Assembly: GCF_010015445.1 (NCBI RefSeq)
Contig: NC_053123.1
Location: 3,559,739-3,623,738, forward strand
DNA length: 64,000 nucleotides
Reading direction: 5' to 3'
Source: Perca fluviatilis
Lineage: Eukaryota; Chordata; Actinopteri; Perciformes; Percidae
Below, piece by piece: positions 46,901 through 58,190 of the stretch (its first letter is position 1; each line of letters opens with the position of its first letter). The notes below the pieces were generated by a model. That model made no database searches, had not been told where the DNA came from, and saw only the letters and a list, made by a program, of their open reading frames with translations. A program made the translations under genes and the position numbers.

Positions 46901-48122
46901 CGTGTAATACATACGAATTACAGTGCATTACTTTTCCTAACTACATGTACGAATGGTTCATAAGAACAGCCATTACTTTTAATTGCGCTCTCCTATGATA
47001 CACGGTCAAAGTGGTACATGAACACATATGTATTTTTCCTGATGTCACTGAATTTAAGAGATCTATCTGCATAAATTGATAGATAGTAGACACCCCAATA
47101 GATAGATCAGTAGATCTATCTACTGTGTCTACAACCTGATAGGTGTGAATATCTGTTGTGGTCCCAGAACCCCTAGTGGCCCTGAAGGCCAATTAGTGTT
47201 TACTAATTTGCTTTAAAATGTGTTTTGGTAATATGCACCACTAAATCTCTGTATACTGTAAGCTATAATGATAAGCGCCTCAGGTGCCTCCTGCATGTTT
47301 CCATAATCCTGAGGCCCCATGATGTCGTCCAACCTAGATTTATTACCTTCATTATTTCTCATGATATCAAATGTTGTATGTTATAATACTGAACCTGATG
47401 GAATTTGTGTTTAATCAACTTACCACTAATTCATTGACACACAGCAAACATGGCTATGTACTGCACTCTAGTATTCCTGCATAGGAGAGTTGGCTGCTTT
47501 GTATGGCTGTGGGCAGAATATAATAAAGCCGCTGGGAAGCCTGCATAATGGAAAATTAAAACCATCTGAGGTACATTTGTGATTTATGGTTATATGAATG
47601 AAATTGACTTTAACTTGCAGTGTTAATTGATTTTTTTTGGCACTCACTGGCAGAGGAATTAGATGAAATGTGATCACCTCATGAAGACAATAAGTCTGTA
47701 AGCAAACTGTTGTCTATGCACACATCCAGCAGACACAGAGCAACATTAGCATTCATTTGTATCAGGCTTGAGGTGACATGACAAATGTTAGTCCAACAGC
47801 CATGTCTTTTGTTTATCTCTGTTTTGATGAGCAGTGAGCTTAAAGAGGCTCAAAAGCCCCACAGATCTGAGGGAAAGCGTGAAGTCTGGTGGTAATTCTC
47901 TCTACAACCAACCCCTATTAGGCTTGTGCCAATTGGCGATCAGATCGTATATATCTACGATTGAAGGAATGATGGGGGGATTGTTTTTTCCTATGCCGAT
48001 ATTAAAGCAATTTTTTTTTACTTACTGACAAAACTACAATTTTTATAAAACCTAGAATCTGCGCCATACTGTTTGTTTAGAGATGTTTCTGGTGGAGCGC
48101 TAAATCCGACCGTTGATCCACA
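46901..48122. other. Unassigned stretch
   Basis: GATAGATAGTAG and GATCTATCTACTG words (47070-47125) form a loose inverted repeat. GGCTTGTGCCAATTGGCGAT (47921) may be a hAT remnant. No gene. Confidence 0.35.
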
Positions 48123-48613
48123 TTAAAGGAGAAATCCGCCGCCAAATGAACCTAGGGGTTAATAACACATGTACCGAGTCGACCGTTCTCTGGGATATGT
48201 TTTCATGCTAATCCAATGTGACCAGTTTTAGCGCAAACGGCTAATTAGCTTACAATGCTAGCCGTCGGGGCACGGGTAAAGTAAAAAGAAATCTCTACTT
48301 CTATACCACTAACGAGGCTCAAAATAGCACCACACTTCCACGGTAGCATAATGAGGGTCCCTACATGTAAACACAAGCATTGAGAACTTTGTAAATGTAC
48401 AGACAGTTTATTAAAAATAGTTTAGAAAGACAGCACCGTTCACGTACACAGGCGGGTGCCATCGTGGTGCCCCGACGACTAGCGTTATAAGCTAATTAGC
48501 GGTTTGCGATAAAACTGGTCAATTAGCATGAAAACATATCCCAGAGAACGGTCGACTCGGTACACATGTATTATTAACCCCTAGGTTCATTTTGCGCCGG
48601 ATTTCTCCTTTAA
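48123..48613. mobile_element. TTAA-flanked MITE with about 145-bp inverted arms
   Basis: The left end TTAAAGGAGAAATCCGCCGC and right end reversed TTAAAGGAGAAATCCGGCGC begin arms that match through CCTAGGGGTTAATAA, GAGTCGACCGTTCTCTGGGA and GCTAATTAG to about 48275 (left) and 48470 (right). Confidence 0.9.
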
Positions 48614-49330
48614 TCAGCACGAGTGACTTTGAAATCCTTTTTTACAAACCAGTTTGCAGTACTGCATCGATATTACAAGATTATATTTGTGTGTGTGTTT
48701 TTAAAGTTGTAAGGCTGTGCAATTAATACAATTTTAATCGTGATATCGATTTAGGCTCCTACCATCACAAAAACAATGTAATCGAAAAAAATATATATTT
48801 TGCACGTTACGTTTTGCAAGTAAACTATTATTTTGTTATTTTGTTTTAACACTTTCTATGAAGCTTGTCTCTAATATGCATTATAAACAGTTATAATGTG
48901 TTATAATCTCATAACACTCGCATGAGAGGGTTACCAAATTCAAAAGTATGAAGGGAAATTTCACAGTTCAAGGTGTTTTCACTGTTAATTTGTTTAACTG
49001 TTTCACTGTTGTTTTTTTAACTTCAATAACGGCAACATCTGTCCAAAAGTCGAGTAATTGTGTTAAATAATTGTGATTTCAATATAGACCAAAATAATTG
49101 TGTTTATGATTCATAATGGAGCAGCCATAGAATCCGTTTAATTGTTTTGCACAATGCTCCTTATCAGATATCATATGAAAAATATTGGTGCTGTGTGTGT
49201 GTGTGTTTGTAAAATATCCTAGGCTTTCTGCATATCTGCCTGTCCCCTGGTGTGTTGCGCTAAGAGAAGCAAAGTGAAGAGAGAAGAAATGAATGTCCGC
49301 CTGCAGAACTCCGCCAGCGCTCTGTTGTTG
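48614..49330. other. Unassigned upstream stretch
   Basis: Includes a likely hAT remnant (GGCTGTGCAATTAATACAAT at 48712). The last 100 bp pass into the more GC-rich dpp10 leader region. Confidence 0.35.
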
Positions 49331-49677
49331 CAGTAAGTGTTTCTTTGGGAAGGTTGGCACTTGGCACAGACATTGACACTGTCACAGCTGAGGGTTTTCT
49401 CTCCCCTAGCCAACCCCATTTGTAAATGTCTGCGGTCGCCCCTGGTTACCAATCATCACCGGTCATTTGTGCACACATACCTACGCGCTGCGCGAGGCAC
49501 ATACAGTAGCTGTCAGAGGCGGTTGCGCGCTTCAAACGCACAGCGAGCAAAGACGGAACACACTGATCATCCCACGCTGTAGAGTTTTAGAAGGGGCTCG
49601 CGTTGCTTCTCTCTCCGGCTGTTTTTTTCCCCCCCGTCTCACGTGGATAGGAGGACTGTTTGTGTCGGTGTCCCAAG
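49331..49677 (+). promoter_or_regulatory. Probable dpp10 promoter and 5' leader
   Basis: GC and CpG content rises here (ACGCGCTGCGCGAGGCAC, GGTTGCGCGCTTC). A CACGTG E-box sits at 49640-49645. There is no clear TATA box, as usual for neuronal CpG-type promoters. The transcription start is not visible. A TAG at 49648-49650 closes the reading frame just before the dpp10 start codon. Confidence 0.45.
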
Positions 49678-49737
49678 ATGAACCAAACCGCCACCGTATC
49701 GCATCAAGTCAAATGCCAGTCTACGAAGCCCATCAAG
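49678..49737 (+). CDS. dpp10: dpp10 first coding exon (partial gene)
   Basis: The 20 codons read MNQTATVSHQVKCQSTKPIK. The long-known mammalian DPP10 N terminus is MNQTASVSHHIKCQPSKTIK, so 14 of 20 residues agree. The exon ends ATCAAG followed by GTAATT, a good donor, phase 0. An in-frame TAG at 49648 makes this ATG the first possible start. DPP10 is a type II membrane protein: this short cytoplasmic tail comes first, then one membrane segment, a beta-propeller and an alpha/beta-hydrolase fold lacking the catalytic serine. It binds Kv4 channels and changes their surface level and gating in neurons. Mammalian DPP10 uses alternative first exons that differ in this tail, and this exon matches the MNQTA form. 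Later exons lie beyond the window. The paralogue dpp6 has different first exons, so dpp10 is preferred. Confidence 0.85.
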
Positions 49738-49803
49738 GTAATTCTTGTGAATGTTTATTCTTCGCTGGGATGAACTTACTTATGTTTTATGTAACTGTGT
49801 ATG

Positions 49804-49826
49804 AGCAGCAGCAGCAGCAGCAACAG
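49804..49826 (+). repeat. Short CAG repeat
   Basis: Six CAG units then CAACAG, 67 bp into dpp10 intron 1. An overlapping ORF reads it as polyglutamine, but it lies downstream of the donor. Confidence 0.8.
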
Positions 49827-50108
49827 CTCTATGACAGCTCAGAACTTGTGAGTGCGGTTTTGGTGAGCGGGTATGCGCATTGACGCACAGCACTTGGAGG
49901 CGGTTTGGGGATATGCATGGCAGCATCCATCATAAGCCTGTGAAGTTGAAACCGTTTCATTTTGACATTAATGTGAACGAGTAAGCTGCTTCCTCTGGCC
50001 GTGTCTGAATAAGAGGGCTCCAGTTCTTCCCGTCCTGTGTGAATGTGTTGGATGAGGAGCCACACACTGGCGCAGTGGCCAGATTTCATGCATATCACGT
50101 CGCGCTCC

Positions 50109-50161
<53 letters not shown>

Positions 50162-50162
50162 T
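50109..50162 (+). repeat. (ATT)n microsatellite
   Basis: About 18 ATT units. It makes a polyasparagine ORF on the minus strand that is not a gene. Confidence 0.95.
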
Positions 50163-50384
50163 GTATAGGCTGACAAGAAATTATCATTGAACCGGCTCTC
50201 TCCAAACAGAGCACTGACAGTCTGCGGCTGCCACTTCCACACAGTTATCTCTGGAACGTACGCATTTTGCTTTGATGGTGCATCAGTTGCTTAACTTTGC
50301 CGTGCATGGTGTAAGGAGATAGTCCTGGTTTCGACCTGTTGTTAGAATAAAAACATCTTAAGTGGCTGGAAGGAGGCAGCAGGA

Positions 50385-50408
50385 GGTGTGTGTGTGTGTG
50401 TGTGTGTG
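50385..50408 (+). repeat. (GT)n microsatellite
   Basis: About 12 GT units. Confidence 0.9.
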
Positions 50409-50578
50409 ACAGATGATGTGAGATAATAAGAGGACAGATAACGCAATTAACATCGCCGTGTTCTGTTCGAGTCACGATCGAGAAACGTCTGTGCGCGGCA
50501 GCATCCGCATTGTGTTCATCATATAGTGCACCTAAACCTGGAGTGTGGAATGGTGTGTGCGCGGTGGCTTCGCATGCA

Positions 50579-50596
50579 GTGTGTGTGTGTGTGTGC

Positions 50597-50627
<31 letters not shown>

Positions 50628-50631
50628 CGTC
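50579..50631 (+). repeat. (GT)n/(GC)n microsatellite
   Basis: GT run with a CG break and a GCGCGCGTGCGT end. Confidence 0.9.
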
Positions 50632-50867
50632 TGCATTACACATACTAGGCTATATATTTTTGCACATTCTGCTCTCAATCCATTCATCCTCTTCTTTTCT
50701 TATTTTTTATTAAACAACTGTTTGACTACATTTGCTTTTGTATATTTTCTTTATTTCATATTAATGTTCAATATGTTTTTTTTTTAAGTATGCACCAACT
50801 ACCAAGGCAAATTCCTTGTAAGTGTTAGACTTGCTTGGCAATGAACCCTTTTCTGGTCTGGTTCTGG

Positions 50868-50873
<6 letters not shown>

Positions 50874-50927
<54 letters not shown>
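50874..50927 (+). repeat. (GT)n microsatellite
   Basis: About 27 GT units; the third GT run within 600 bp. Confidence 0.95.
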
Positions 50928-50928
<1 letters not shown>

Positions 50929-51559
50929 CAGCGGGGTATCGATTTTGCATCACTTCTGAACCTCGAAGTCCCACCAGACAAATTTAGCTTGGGGCAAATG
51001 TATCGATCCTCTCCCCACCATCCCAAAGGCGTGCATTTGTTTTTTTTGGAATACAAGGCTGGCTGTTTGGAATTACTGTAGGTTAACTAAGGATGCAAAT
51101 ATGAAATTGGTTATTATGATCCCTTACTTCACTATTTTGGGCAGTTCTAGTGCAGGTGCACAACTCTGCTGAGCTGTGAGTCATCATCAAAAGTGATCCC
51201 TTCCTGCTGTACAGCCATGTGTGCTCGGTCTTTCTGTATGACCCTTGTGCCGAAGCCAACTCTTCACCTGTCATCTGTCTTTGTGGCGCTGATGTTCACC
51301 AGGGCCAACCATTCAATAAAGCCACAGAATAGTCTGCTCATAACAGGCACCGGGCTGTGTTTAAAATGGAGCTGCAGCTGTCACACTGTACGTGTTTTGG
51401 ATGCAGGGCTTTATTGTGGGTTACATCCACGCCGCATACTCTATGCTATATATGTCTCAGAAATCTAACATTGTCTTCATCTTAAAATCTTCATTCAGAC
51501 TTATTAATTGTCCATTTTGTTTCAGTGTTTCCCCCTTTGTGTCATTGTCTCATTGTTTT
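50928..51559. other. Unassigned intron stretch
   Basis: No exon or element ends recognised. Confidence 0.3.
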
Positions 51560-51770
51560 CCGTCCTCATATCAAAACCAAAACGGTCACAGTTTTAAACA
51601 CATCCTTAACATTGTGAAACGGTCGCAGTTGGTTAATTTAAGACACCAAAACTAAATAGTTAGGGTTGGAAAAACACTGTGTTTTGGGTTAGAATCAGAC
51701 GTTACTTGACTTCCGGTTAGATATGTGACGCAGAACGTGACGTAGCTCCGTTTGTTACATTTGTTTCGTA
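51560..51770 (+). repeat. Dispersed repeat, uninterrupted copy
   Basis: CGGTCACAGTTTTAAACACA, CCTTAACATTGTGAAACGGT, then ACTTCCGGTTAGATATGTGA. It parallels the copy at 51883-52780, which is split by a hAT. Confidence 0.75.
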
Positions 51771-51929
51771 AAACAACACACAAACAGTCATCTGCTTCAG
51801 ATTCAAACAATAAGTCCTCCAAACTATACGACCATATGGGTCATTTATTCCTACCCTCTAATACGACCTACAGGAGCCTTTTCCATCCTCATATCAAAAC
51901 CAGAGAACGTAACGGTCACGGTTTTAAAC

Positions 51930-52611
51930 TAGGGATGCACCGAATCCAGATTTTTGGGGTTCGGCCCGAATACCGAATCCACTGGTTAAGATTCTGTCGA
52001 ATCCGAAACGAATAATGAATCCTCCTCCCATCCTCAGTCCATTAACACAGTAAACACATTAATGAAGTAAACAACTTCCACAGCAGTGTGTTTTTCAAAG
52101 CTGGTAATGGTCGTCTGGTTAACACCAGTTTTTAGCTGGGACTGTCCTTCCTTTGGCGTACCTGAAGTTGCTGCATTCTGGCTGCTGTCTGGAGATTCCT
52201 TCATGCACAACTCGTATTCTTTCGGATGTTTCATACCAAATTTTGTAACAGCGGCCATGTTGTGTATTGTTTAGGGTCCTCGCCACCACCAGACAAATCA
52301 GCATTGCAAATTGAACATGTAGCTGGACTTGAATCTCCTTTTGACTGAAAGTTCTGCCAAACAACACTTTTTCTGCTCACCAGTTCCATTTCCACTTTCT
52401 CACAGCCTACTGCATTGAACGCTCCACCTATGTAAACACCTTCCTGTAATCAACGGCGCCGTCATCAGGTCGACCAGCATAGCGTAAGTAGTGCAAGCGT
52501 AGGGTTCGGTTCGGTGGAAGAAATTCTAAGATTCGGCAGAACCCGAACCCCGTCAAAAAGCCCAATATTCGGCCGAGTCGAAAGCTGAATCCTGGATTCG
52601 GTGCATCCCTG
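51930..52611. mobile_element. hAT element with TAGGGATGCACCGAATCC ends and TTTTAAAC duplication
   Basis: The left end TAGGGATGCACCGAATCC and right end reversed CAGGGATGCACCGAATCC match for 17 of 18 bases. TTTTAAAC is perfectly duplicated (51922-51929 and 52612-52619). The related copy at 51560 has one TTTTAAAC at the same place, so the empty site is in the window. It keeps the start of a transposase-like gene on the minus strand. Confidence 0.92.
52100..52372 (-). pseudogene. BED-finger remnant of a hAT transposase
   Basis: One minus frame gives VVWQNFQSKGDSSPATCSIC then NADLSGGGEDPKQYTT, the aromatic and Cys-x-x-Cys half of a BED zinc finger. The His half appears in another frame (KFGMKHPKEYE), followed by a Ser/Thr/Gln-rich linker and TTITSFEKH. 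At least one frameshift separates them, and the transposase core is missing. BED fingers bind the ends of hAT elements. This copy is dead. Confidence 0.55.
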
Positions 52612-53109
52612 TTTTAAACACATCCTTAACATTGTGAAACGGTCACAGTTTGGTTAGGCTCAGGGAACCAACACTCCTTAGTTAAGTTTAGAAAAACATT
52701 GTGGTTTGGGTTTAAATAAGACGCTACTTCACTTCCGGTTACGCTGATGATGAACGTGACGTTCAGTAAAAGTAAAAAACATTAATGTTTAACGAGTCCC
52801 AAACCTTGGGACACAAAGCTCGGTCTATCGGGTGAAAGTCCTGAGTTTGTTTGACCCAACCACCACCCAACCTGCCTCCTTATGCAGAACATGCTGCTCT
52901 TATACCTTACTTCCTGCTTATTTGCTCTCTTTATGGATACAGCAAACATCTCCTCACTATCCACGAGCTGCCTGTCCCCTGAACACACTTTAAAAAAAAC
53001 ACGGTCTCTGTAGACAGCCCAGGCTCCACAAACGCAACAAACTGCGCCAACCGGCACCACCAAACATAACAAACAGTCTTCCAGCGTTCCAACCAATCAC
53101 CGACAAGAA

Positions 53110-53175
53110 GGATTTGGGGGCGGGGGGTTAGTGCGGAAAGGAGGGGGAGGGGACGGGATGAGGAGGAGGGAGGGG
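53110..53175 (+). repeat. G-rich tract
   Basis: Several runs of three or more G (GGGGGCGGGGGG, GGAGGGGGAGGGGACGGG, GAGGGAGGGGCG) could form a G-quadruplex. Confidence 0.6.
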
Positions 53176-53315
53176 CGAGCTAGCCTCCGTTTTGTTTGAC
53201 GATACTTCGAACGTCAACAAGAAGTGACATCACCCAACATCGCTTAGAGCGCCTTTAATCTGAGTCGGAACTGCTGCTTGAACAAACGACTTATAGGGGT
53301 GTCTAAATACCTTTA

Positions 53316-53775
53316 CCCCCAATTTCCACCGGCTGTGTAACGTCTGCGTAACGAATGTGTGTATTTCCAATGACTGCAGAACGGCTTCGTTCCGACTCCA
53401 TCCCAGCGCCGGCTATCAGCAGCCCTCCGGAGGAGATACGCAGAGCTTCTATATTTGCCGGACGCCGGAGAGCTCCGCAGCAATTCAGCACAGGGTAGAT
53501 AGTGCGGGACAGGAAGTCGAGCACAAACAAAATAAAGATCCGGTTAATTTTAAAAATAAAATACACCATGCTCACGGCGGATCATATTTCCCTGCACTAC
53601 ACATTGAAAACAGCTGTTGGTTTTGTGGTTCTATTCTACGTGAATTTGCGAGATCTCGTGGGTCCTCGTGACTTCAGCTGTCAGTCATGGCCGCAGCCGT
53701 GCCGTAACAAATCCGGACCCGGTGGGTATCGACGGACGGCGGAGCACGCAGCGGACACGCAGCGGAGCCGGTCCG
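53316..53775 (+). repeat. Dispersed repeat with ATTTCCACCGGCTG start, copy A
   Basis: Shares most of its length with 58191-58751: GTGTGTATTTCC, GCAGCCCTCCGGAG, TTGCCGGACGCCGGAGAGCT, TCAGCACAGGGTAGATAGTG and CTTCAGCTGTCAGTCATGGC. The left end resembles the TIR of the other copy but the right TIR is lost. A 104-codon ORF (53357-53671) belongs to the repeat. Confidence 0.8.
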
Positions 53776-54170
53776 TAGCCCCACAGTGGGGAGGATGGTC
53801 CCGTGGGAGTTTGTGACTGCTTTAAACCAATGAGGATCAATGGAGGTAATTAGAAAACAGAAGCCAATTGCAAGCGAGTCAAAAGAAAATCAGACAGGGC
53901 AGAAATGACAGGTCTTTAGTGGTGTTAAATTCGTTGTCATACTGACTGAACACAGGAGAAAAGGCAGAATCTTAATTATCTTGTGTTGTGGAAAATGGAC
54001 CTTGCGGTGTGTCCCGGGTGAAATAGAAGAATTAGAGGAGTGAAGCCGCTTCTTGGTTCGATTCCCTCAAGCTTGATGTACTGACACATATTGACACATG
54101 GGCAAATAAAAGGACAAGGTATTCTGTACATAACTGTAAACATTTCCAAAAATACTTTTCAGGTTTCTGA
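53776..54170. other. Unassigned intron stretch
   Basis: No exon or element ends recognised. Confidence 0.3.
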
Positions 54171-54650
54171 ACTAGGGCTGCAACTAACGAGTAATCTGTT
54201 GATTATTTTCTCGATTAACCGATTAGTTGTTTGGTCTCTAAAATGTCAGAAAATGGTGAAAAATGTGGATCAGTGTTTCCCAAAAAGCCCAATATGACGT
54301 CCTCTAATGTCTTTTTTTGTCCTCAACTCAAAGATATCAGAGGAGAGAAGACACTGTAATATTTACATTTAAGAAGCTGGAATCAGAGAAATTGAACGTT
54401 CTTTTCTTAAAAATGACTCAAACCGATTAATCGATTATCAAAATAGTTGGTGATTCATTTATTGGTTCACAACTGATCGATTAATCGGATAATCTTTGCA
54501 GCTCAATTCTGAACACTCAGCAAATATTACAAAAAAACACAATATTCTACAGGAACAGACTTGCTGAGGCAAATTGGATCTTTTTCTTCCAGTGATTTTA
54601 AACAGAGCTTGAATTACCTTTAGTGAGAATATTCAGCCGCATATTCTGTT
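54171..54650 (+). mobile_element. hAT-like element, plus copy
   Basis: Starts AGGGCTGCAACTAACGAGTA and continues TTTCTCGATTAACCGATTAG, AAATGTCAGAAAATGGTGAA and GATTAATCGGATAATCTTTG. It matches the minus copy at 44523-45019 along its length, including the far part GGAACAGACTTGCTGAGGCA. This family is abundant in fish. Confidence 0.85.
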
Positions 54651-55885
54651 CCCTTAAGGGTTGAAAAAAAAAATAATTATGAATCTCTGTGTGCAGCACC
54701 TTCCTGGTCTGTCTTTACACTTTTAGGGATAGTGAACTGGAGCCGGGCTGCTCGCTAAATTAGAAATCAGCATTGTGTAAAATCTCCCTAAATTATACCT
54801 ACGGTGAGAAAGGGTTTGCAGCGTCTGACACCCTGAGGCGCCTGCTGCAGCTCAGCATGATGCACTTTGCCTTCAGCTCACAGCGATCCTGTCTGAGAAA
54901 TCAGTGAAACAAGCCGGGATCATAGTCAGGATTAAGTGCTTCAAAACTCCTCTGTGTTGCGCTAATCTCTCCATGTCTGACCCCCGTCGTCTGGCACTGA
55001 GGTCTTAACAGCTCTCTGTTTTGCTCTTAAATGCCCCCTCTTTATATCATAGCTGTGTCCTCATACCACAAGCCAAGATAAGAAATCCAATTAGGAGACG
55101 GCAGCAGATTTTCCGCGGGCCCTATAACTCCTTGGGTCTCGCTGAGTTTAACAAGGCTGGATGCGGCTCAAGGCACATGTCATCAGCGGTCATTGGAAGT
55201 GTCAGGTCCACCCACATGCAGATCGCAGCTTTAAAATAGCAGGGAGCTGTGTCAGGGCTCCTAGGTCGTCGAAGAGAAGGTGCAATATTTCTCAAGCTGT
55301 GCTGTGACATTGTGGATTTACACTGAATTTACTCAACAGAGTGACAGTCAGTAATTTATGTAAGTGCAAAGGACTGAGCCTCTTTTCTTTAAATATAAAT
55401 TTTAGGATCCTGTATCACAATGACAAGATAAAAGTACATCTGAGCGTATCTCCGAGCCATTTATAGTCACTTTTGAGGTTCTTGAGTGAGAAAAAGCCTG
55501 GAAGTGAAAAATTAAAGTGACATGAAGTATTTAGGCAGTGGGCACCACAGTGTCATTCATAAAACCACATGTTATGCTCGATAAAATCTCTAGCCCAGAA
55601 AAAAAAGTACAGCTTTTGCACCAGCGGCTGGATGCATCAAACTCTGTGTAGGTGCACGACTAAAACTCCGATTTACAGCCGTGCATAGGCATTGTGTTTT
55701 TTCAGCCACAGTTATTCCGGCCTCGCAGACGGATCCCTCGCAGAATTCACTCATCTGGATCGTGATGTGTTCCTCAGCTTCACTTCAAGTCTGGGACGGT
55801 GCAGGAGGGTGAGGGTCAAAATGCACTCTGAGACCTTTTAATATATTCACATGAAATCCTCAAAAATAAATATGGTACACTTGGG
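54651..55885. other. Unassigned intron stretch
   Basis: No exon or element ends recognised. ORFs of 72 and 62 codons near 55021-55310 have no domain features. Confidence 0.3.
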
Positions 55886-55893
55886 CCGTAGTC

Positions 55894-56085
55894 TAGTGAT
55901 GGCGAAATGAAGCTTCATCAAGCTTCGTAAAACATTCTCTTTGTTTTCTGAGCTCACTAGATGGCGCTATTGGTTTGAAGAAAAAGGCTCAGGGAATTCA
56001 AATTCAGTGTGCTTTCAACCCTTTGTTGAACAGAGGGCCATCTGGTGCGCTCAGAAAATTAAAAAAATTAATTTGGCCATCACTA
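55894..56085. mobile_element. 192-bp hAT-type MITE
   Basis: The ends TAGTGATGGCGAAATGAAGC and, reversed, TAGTGATGGCCAAATTAATT share their first 10 bases and diverge after that. CCGTAGTC (55886-55893) and CTGTAGTC (56086-56093) are an 8-bp duplication with one change. Confidence 0.85.
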
Positions 56086-56093
56086 CTGTAGTC

Positions 56094-57379
56094 GGTTCAT
56101 CTGAGTCAGCGTTCTGGCATGTTCATACCCAGGCGTTTTTTGCGTGAATTTAACAGCGCGATTACATACAAAGTCAAAGCAAAGGAGCTAATAGATGCAA
56201 ATTTGTGGCGGTCGACGAAAATGCTACGAATAGCACAACGTGAGTGCAAATCAGTGGCATTCCTGTTTAACGTGATTTGACATATTCAACTTGAGTAGGA
56301 CATTCGCGTGAAGACAAGGATCTTTTCCTAAAGTCTGTAGAATACATCTTTAAGCCCGGGGAATCTCTGTAGCACTACAACACTTAATTCAGAATGGTAG
56401 TTTGACACATCAAATATAATAATATTGCACTAGTACATATTGCGATCTGAATAACATTCTGATTATTGTTTAGCCCTAATTTATACTTCTGGCTCCAGGG
56501 GATTTGATTGTCGACCACATCTTCAGTCAAAGACAAACACCTCATCAAGTCTGACACCATGCCATTAGTTCTACACTTTTTCTTGGCTCATCACTATTTT
56601 GAAAAGCAAATTCGGTGAGATATCATTTATGAGAGCTAATCGGATCCTGGTTTACCAATATTTATAAATTGGAGCAGATAAGAGCGTACCCTTTGTTGAG
56701 TCTTATCTGAAATATCATTAATTAGAAAGCCTCCTCTCCAAATGACTATAAATGATTTACTCTGCATTACATCGGCCAAGTGGAGCCAACATGCACCGGA
56801 TTGTCTGTCATGTAGTCCATGGAATCTGCCTGTTCTCAAAATAGAGCTTTCTTTGTCACAGGAGATATATTGGGAGTTTCAACACTGGTGTGCTTTGATC
56901 CAGCTCAAAGAGCGCCTTACTTCAGATAAAGTACTTTGACAAGTTGAAGGGTAAGCCACTCAGATTTGAAAGATAAGTAATGAGGACAACATTGAGCTGC
57001 AATCAAACTCTGTCTTGAAAAAAAACAAGTCTTAGATTCAAATATACCCTGTCATGTCTGCTTCTGAGGCTTCAATGAGGTCGCTAAATGGTTTCATACA
57101 AACTTGTCTATTTTTTTTAAAGTGTTTGCCTTCACTCCAGAAAGCCTAATCCCAGCAGATAGTCCGTGTATTCAACAATTTTAGTGATGCTGGCTGGATT
57201 CCGGTTAGTTACTCAGTATTGCGTGATGTGTTTGTGTGATAGAAGACAGAACAATGTCAAGTGATGAATATTCAAAAAGACAAACTGAGATAAAATATAT
57301 GTCTGGATAAACAAAATATTGAATTCTAAAACATCTCACTTTCATTTATATTTCACATTGTATGTACACCGCGGCTCAC
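56094..57379. other. Unassigned intron stretch
   Basis: No exon or repeat border recognised. Confidence 0.3.
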
Positions 57380-57840
57380 TCAGATACACTTTTCCTCCGA
57401 GGTTTTTCCTATTGCTGGCAGGAAGACCAGGATTGTTTGCAATCTCTCTGCCAGCATGCGGCACCGATAGCTCTCATCTCTGTAACTCGGCACCCGGGAT
57501 GCTCGACAACTCAGCCGGCAGGTTATTGAACCTGCGAGGCGTTCCCCTGTTCCGAAGATCTATCACATAAACAGTCTTCAAAAAATGCTCGGGACTAGCT
57601 GGCTCTGGGAGTGATAGATTGCTGGAATGAGTCTCATAAGAATGATTGCATTGGCTCTTGAGTCGCCGAGTCTATAAATTATAGAGCTATGCCAGCTGAT
57701 CTCAATATATCCTCCCCTAGGAGTATATCTCTCATTCCCAAGCCTCACCACAGAATATATGATAGATGCGTCGCTAATTTGTTTAGTGGTTGAGACGTAT
57801 CTGCCCCTCATTTGCGTAAGAGGGCTTCCTCTCCTGAAGA
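57380..57840. promoter_or_regulatory. Candidate conserved non-coding element in dpp10 intron 1
   Basis: Repeat-free, balanced composition, with ATCTATCACATAAACAGTCT, CTATAAATTATAGAGCTATG (a small palindrome TCTATAAATTATAGA) and CCAGCTGATCTCAATATATC. No plausible exon. Inference only. Confidence 0.3.
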
Positions 57841-58029
57841 CTTATTTGTCGCTCTAAAGAAAAATGTAATGTGATATAACCTGTCATTTGCCAAGCCATG
57901 CATATTACACTGTACATCTACTTGCACTCGTGGGTCCTATAGACTTCCCACTTCAACATCTTGTTGCTCCTGAGAACGTAATACAAGTAAGTGTTGGTGT
58001 AAGACAGAAGCAATTAGACACTCAAACAG
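57841..58029. other. Unassigned intron stretch
   Basis: Nothing recognised. Confidence 0.3.
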
Positions 58030-58039
58030 TCACTCACAA

Positions 58040-58190
58040 GCTAGTCTCGCATTGCTAGACCTTACTCCACAGCGCTGTGGGGTAAGGTCTGGCTACACCA
58101 CAGATGCATTCTGGGATGGGAGAAAAAAAACGCTCTGGGTTGTTTGCATTTCTTTAAACCAATCACAATCGTCTTGAGGGAGCGCTAACC
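58040..58190 (+). repeat. Older dispersed fish repeat, left part, second locus
   Basis: TCTCGCATTGCTAGACCTTA, GATGCATTCTGGGATGGGAG and TTTAAACCAATCACAATCGT. It is the family seen at 777-930. It is interrupted at 58191 and resumes at about 58760 with CTGCAAAATAGTCTCGGGAA. Confidence 0.65.

Larger units (their letters stand above)
51883..52780 (+). repeat. Dispersed repeat, second copy split by a hAT
   Basis: CATCCTCATATCAAAACCAG and CGGTCACGGTTTTAAAC precede the insertion. ACACATCCTTAACATTGTGA and CTTCACTTCCGGTTACGCTG follow it. Confidence 0.75.

Noticed and set aside
49467..49883. 138-codon ORF overlapping dpp10 exon 1
   Set aside because: It runs in another frame, crosses the splice donor and ends in a CAG-run polyglutamine; the dpp10 frame has clear homology and a donor.
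49829..50242. 137-codon Asn-rich minus-strand ORF
   Set aside because: The Asn run is an ATT microsatellite read in reverse; the rest lacks features.
53357..53671. 104-codon ORF with a paralogue at 58272-58568 as a gene family
   Set aside because: Both lie in copies of one inverted-end element, so similarity reflects the repeat.
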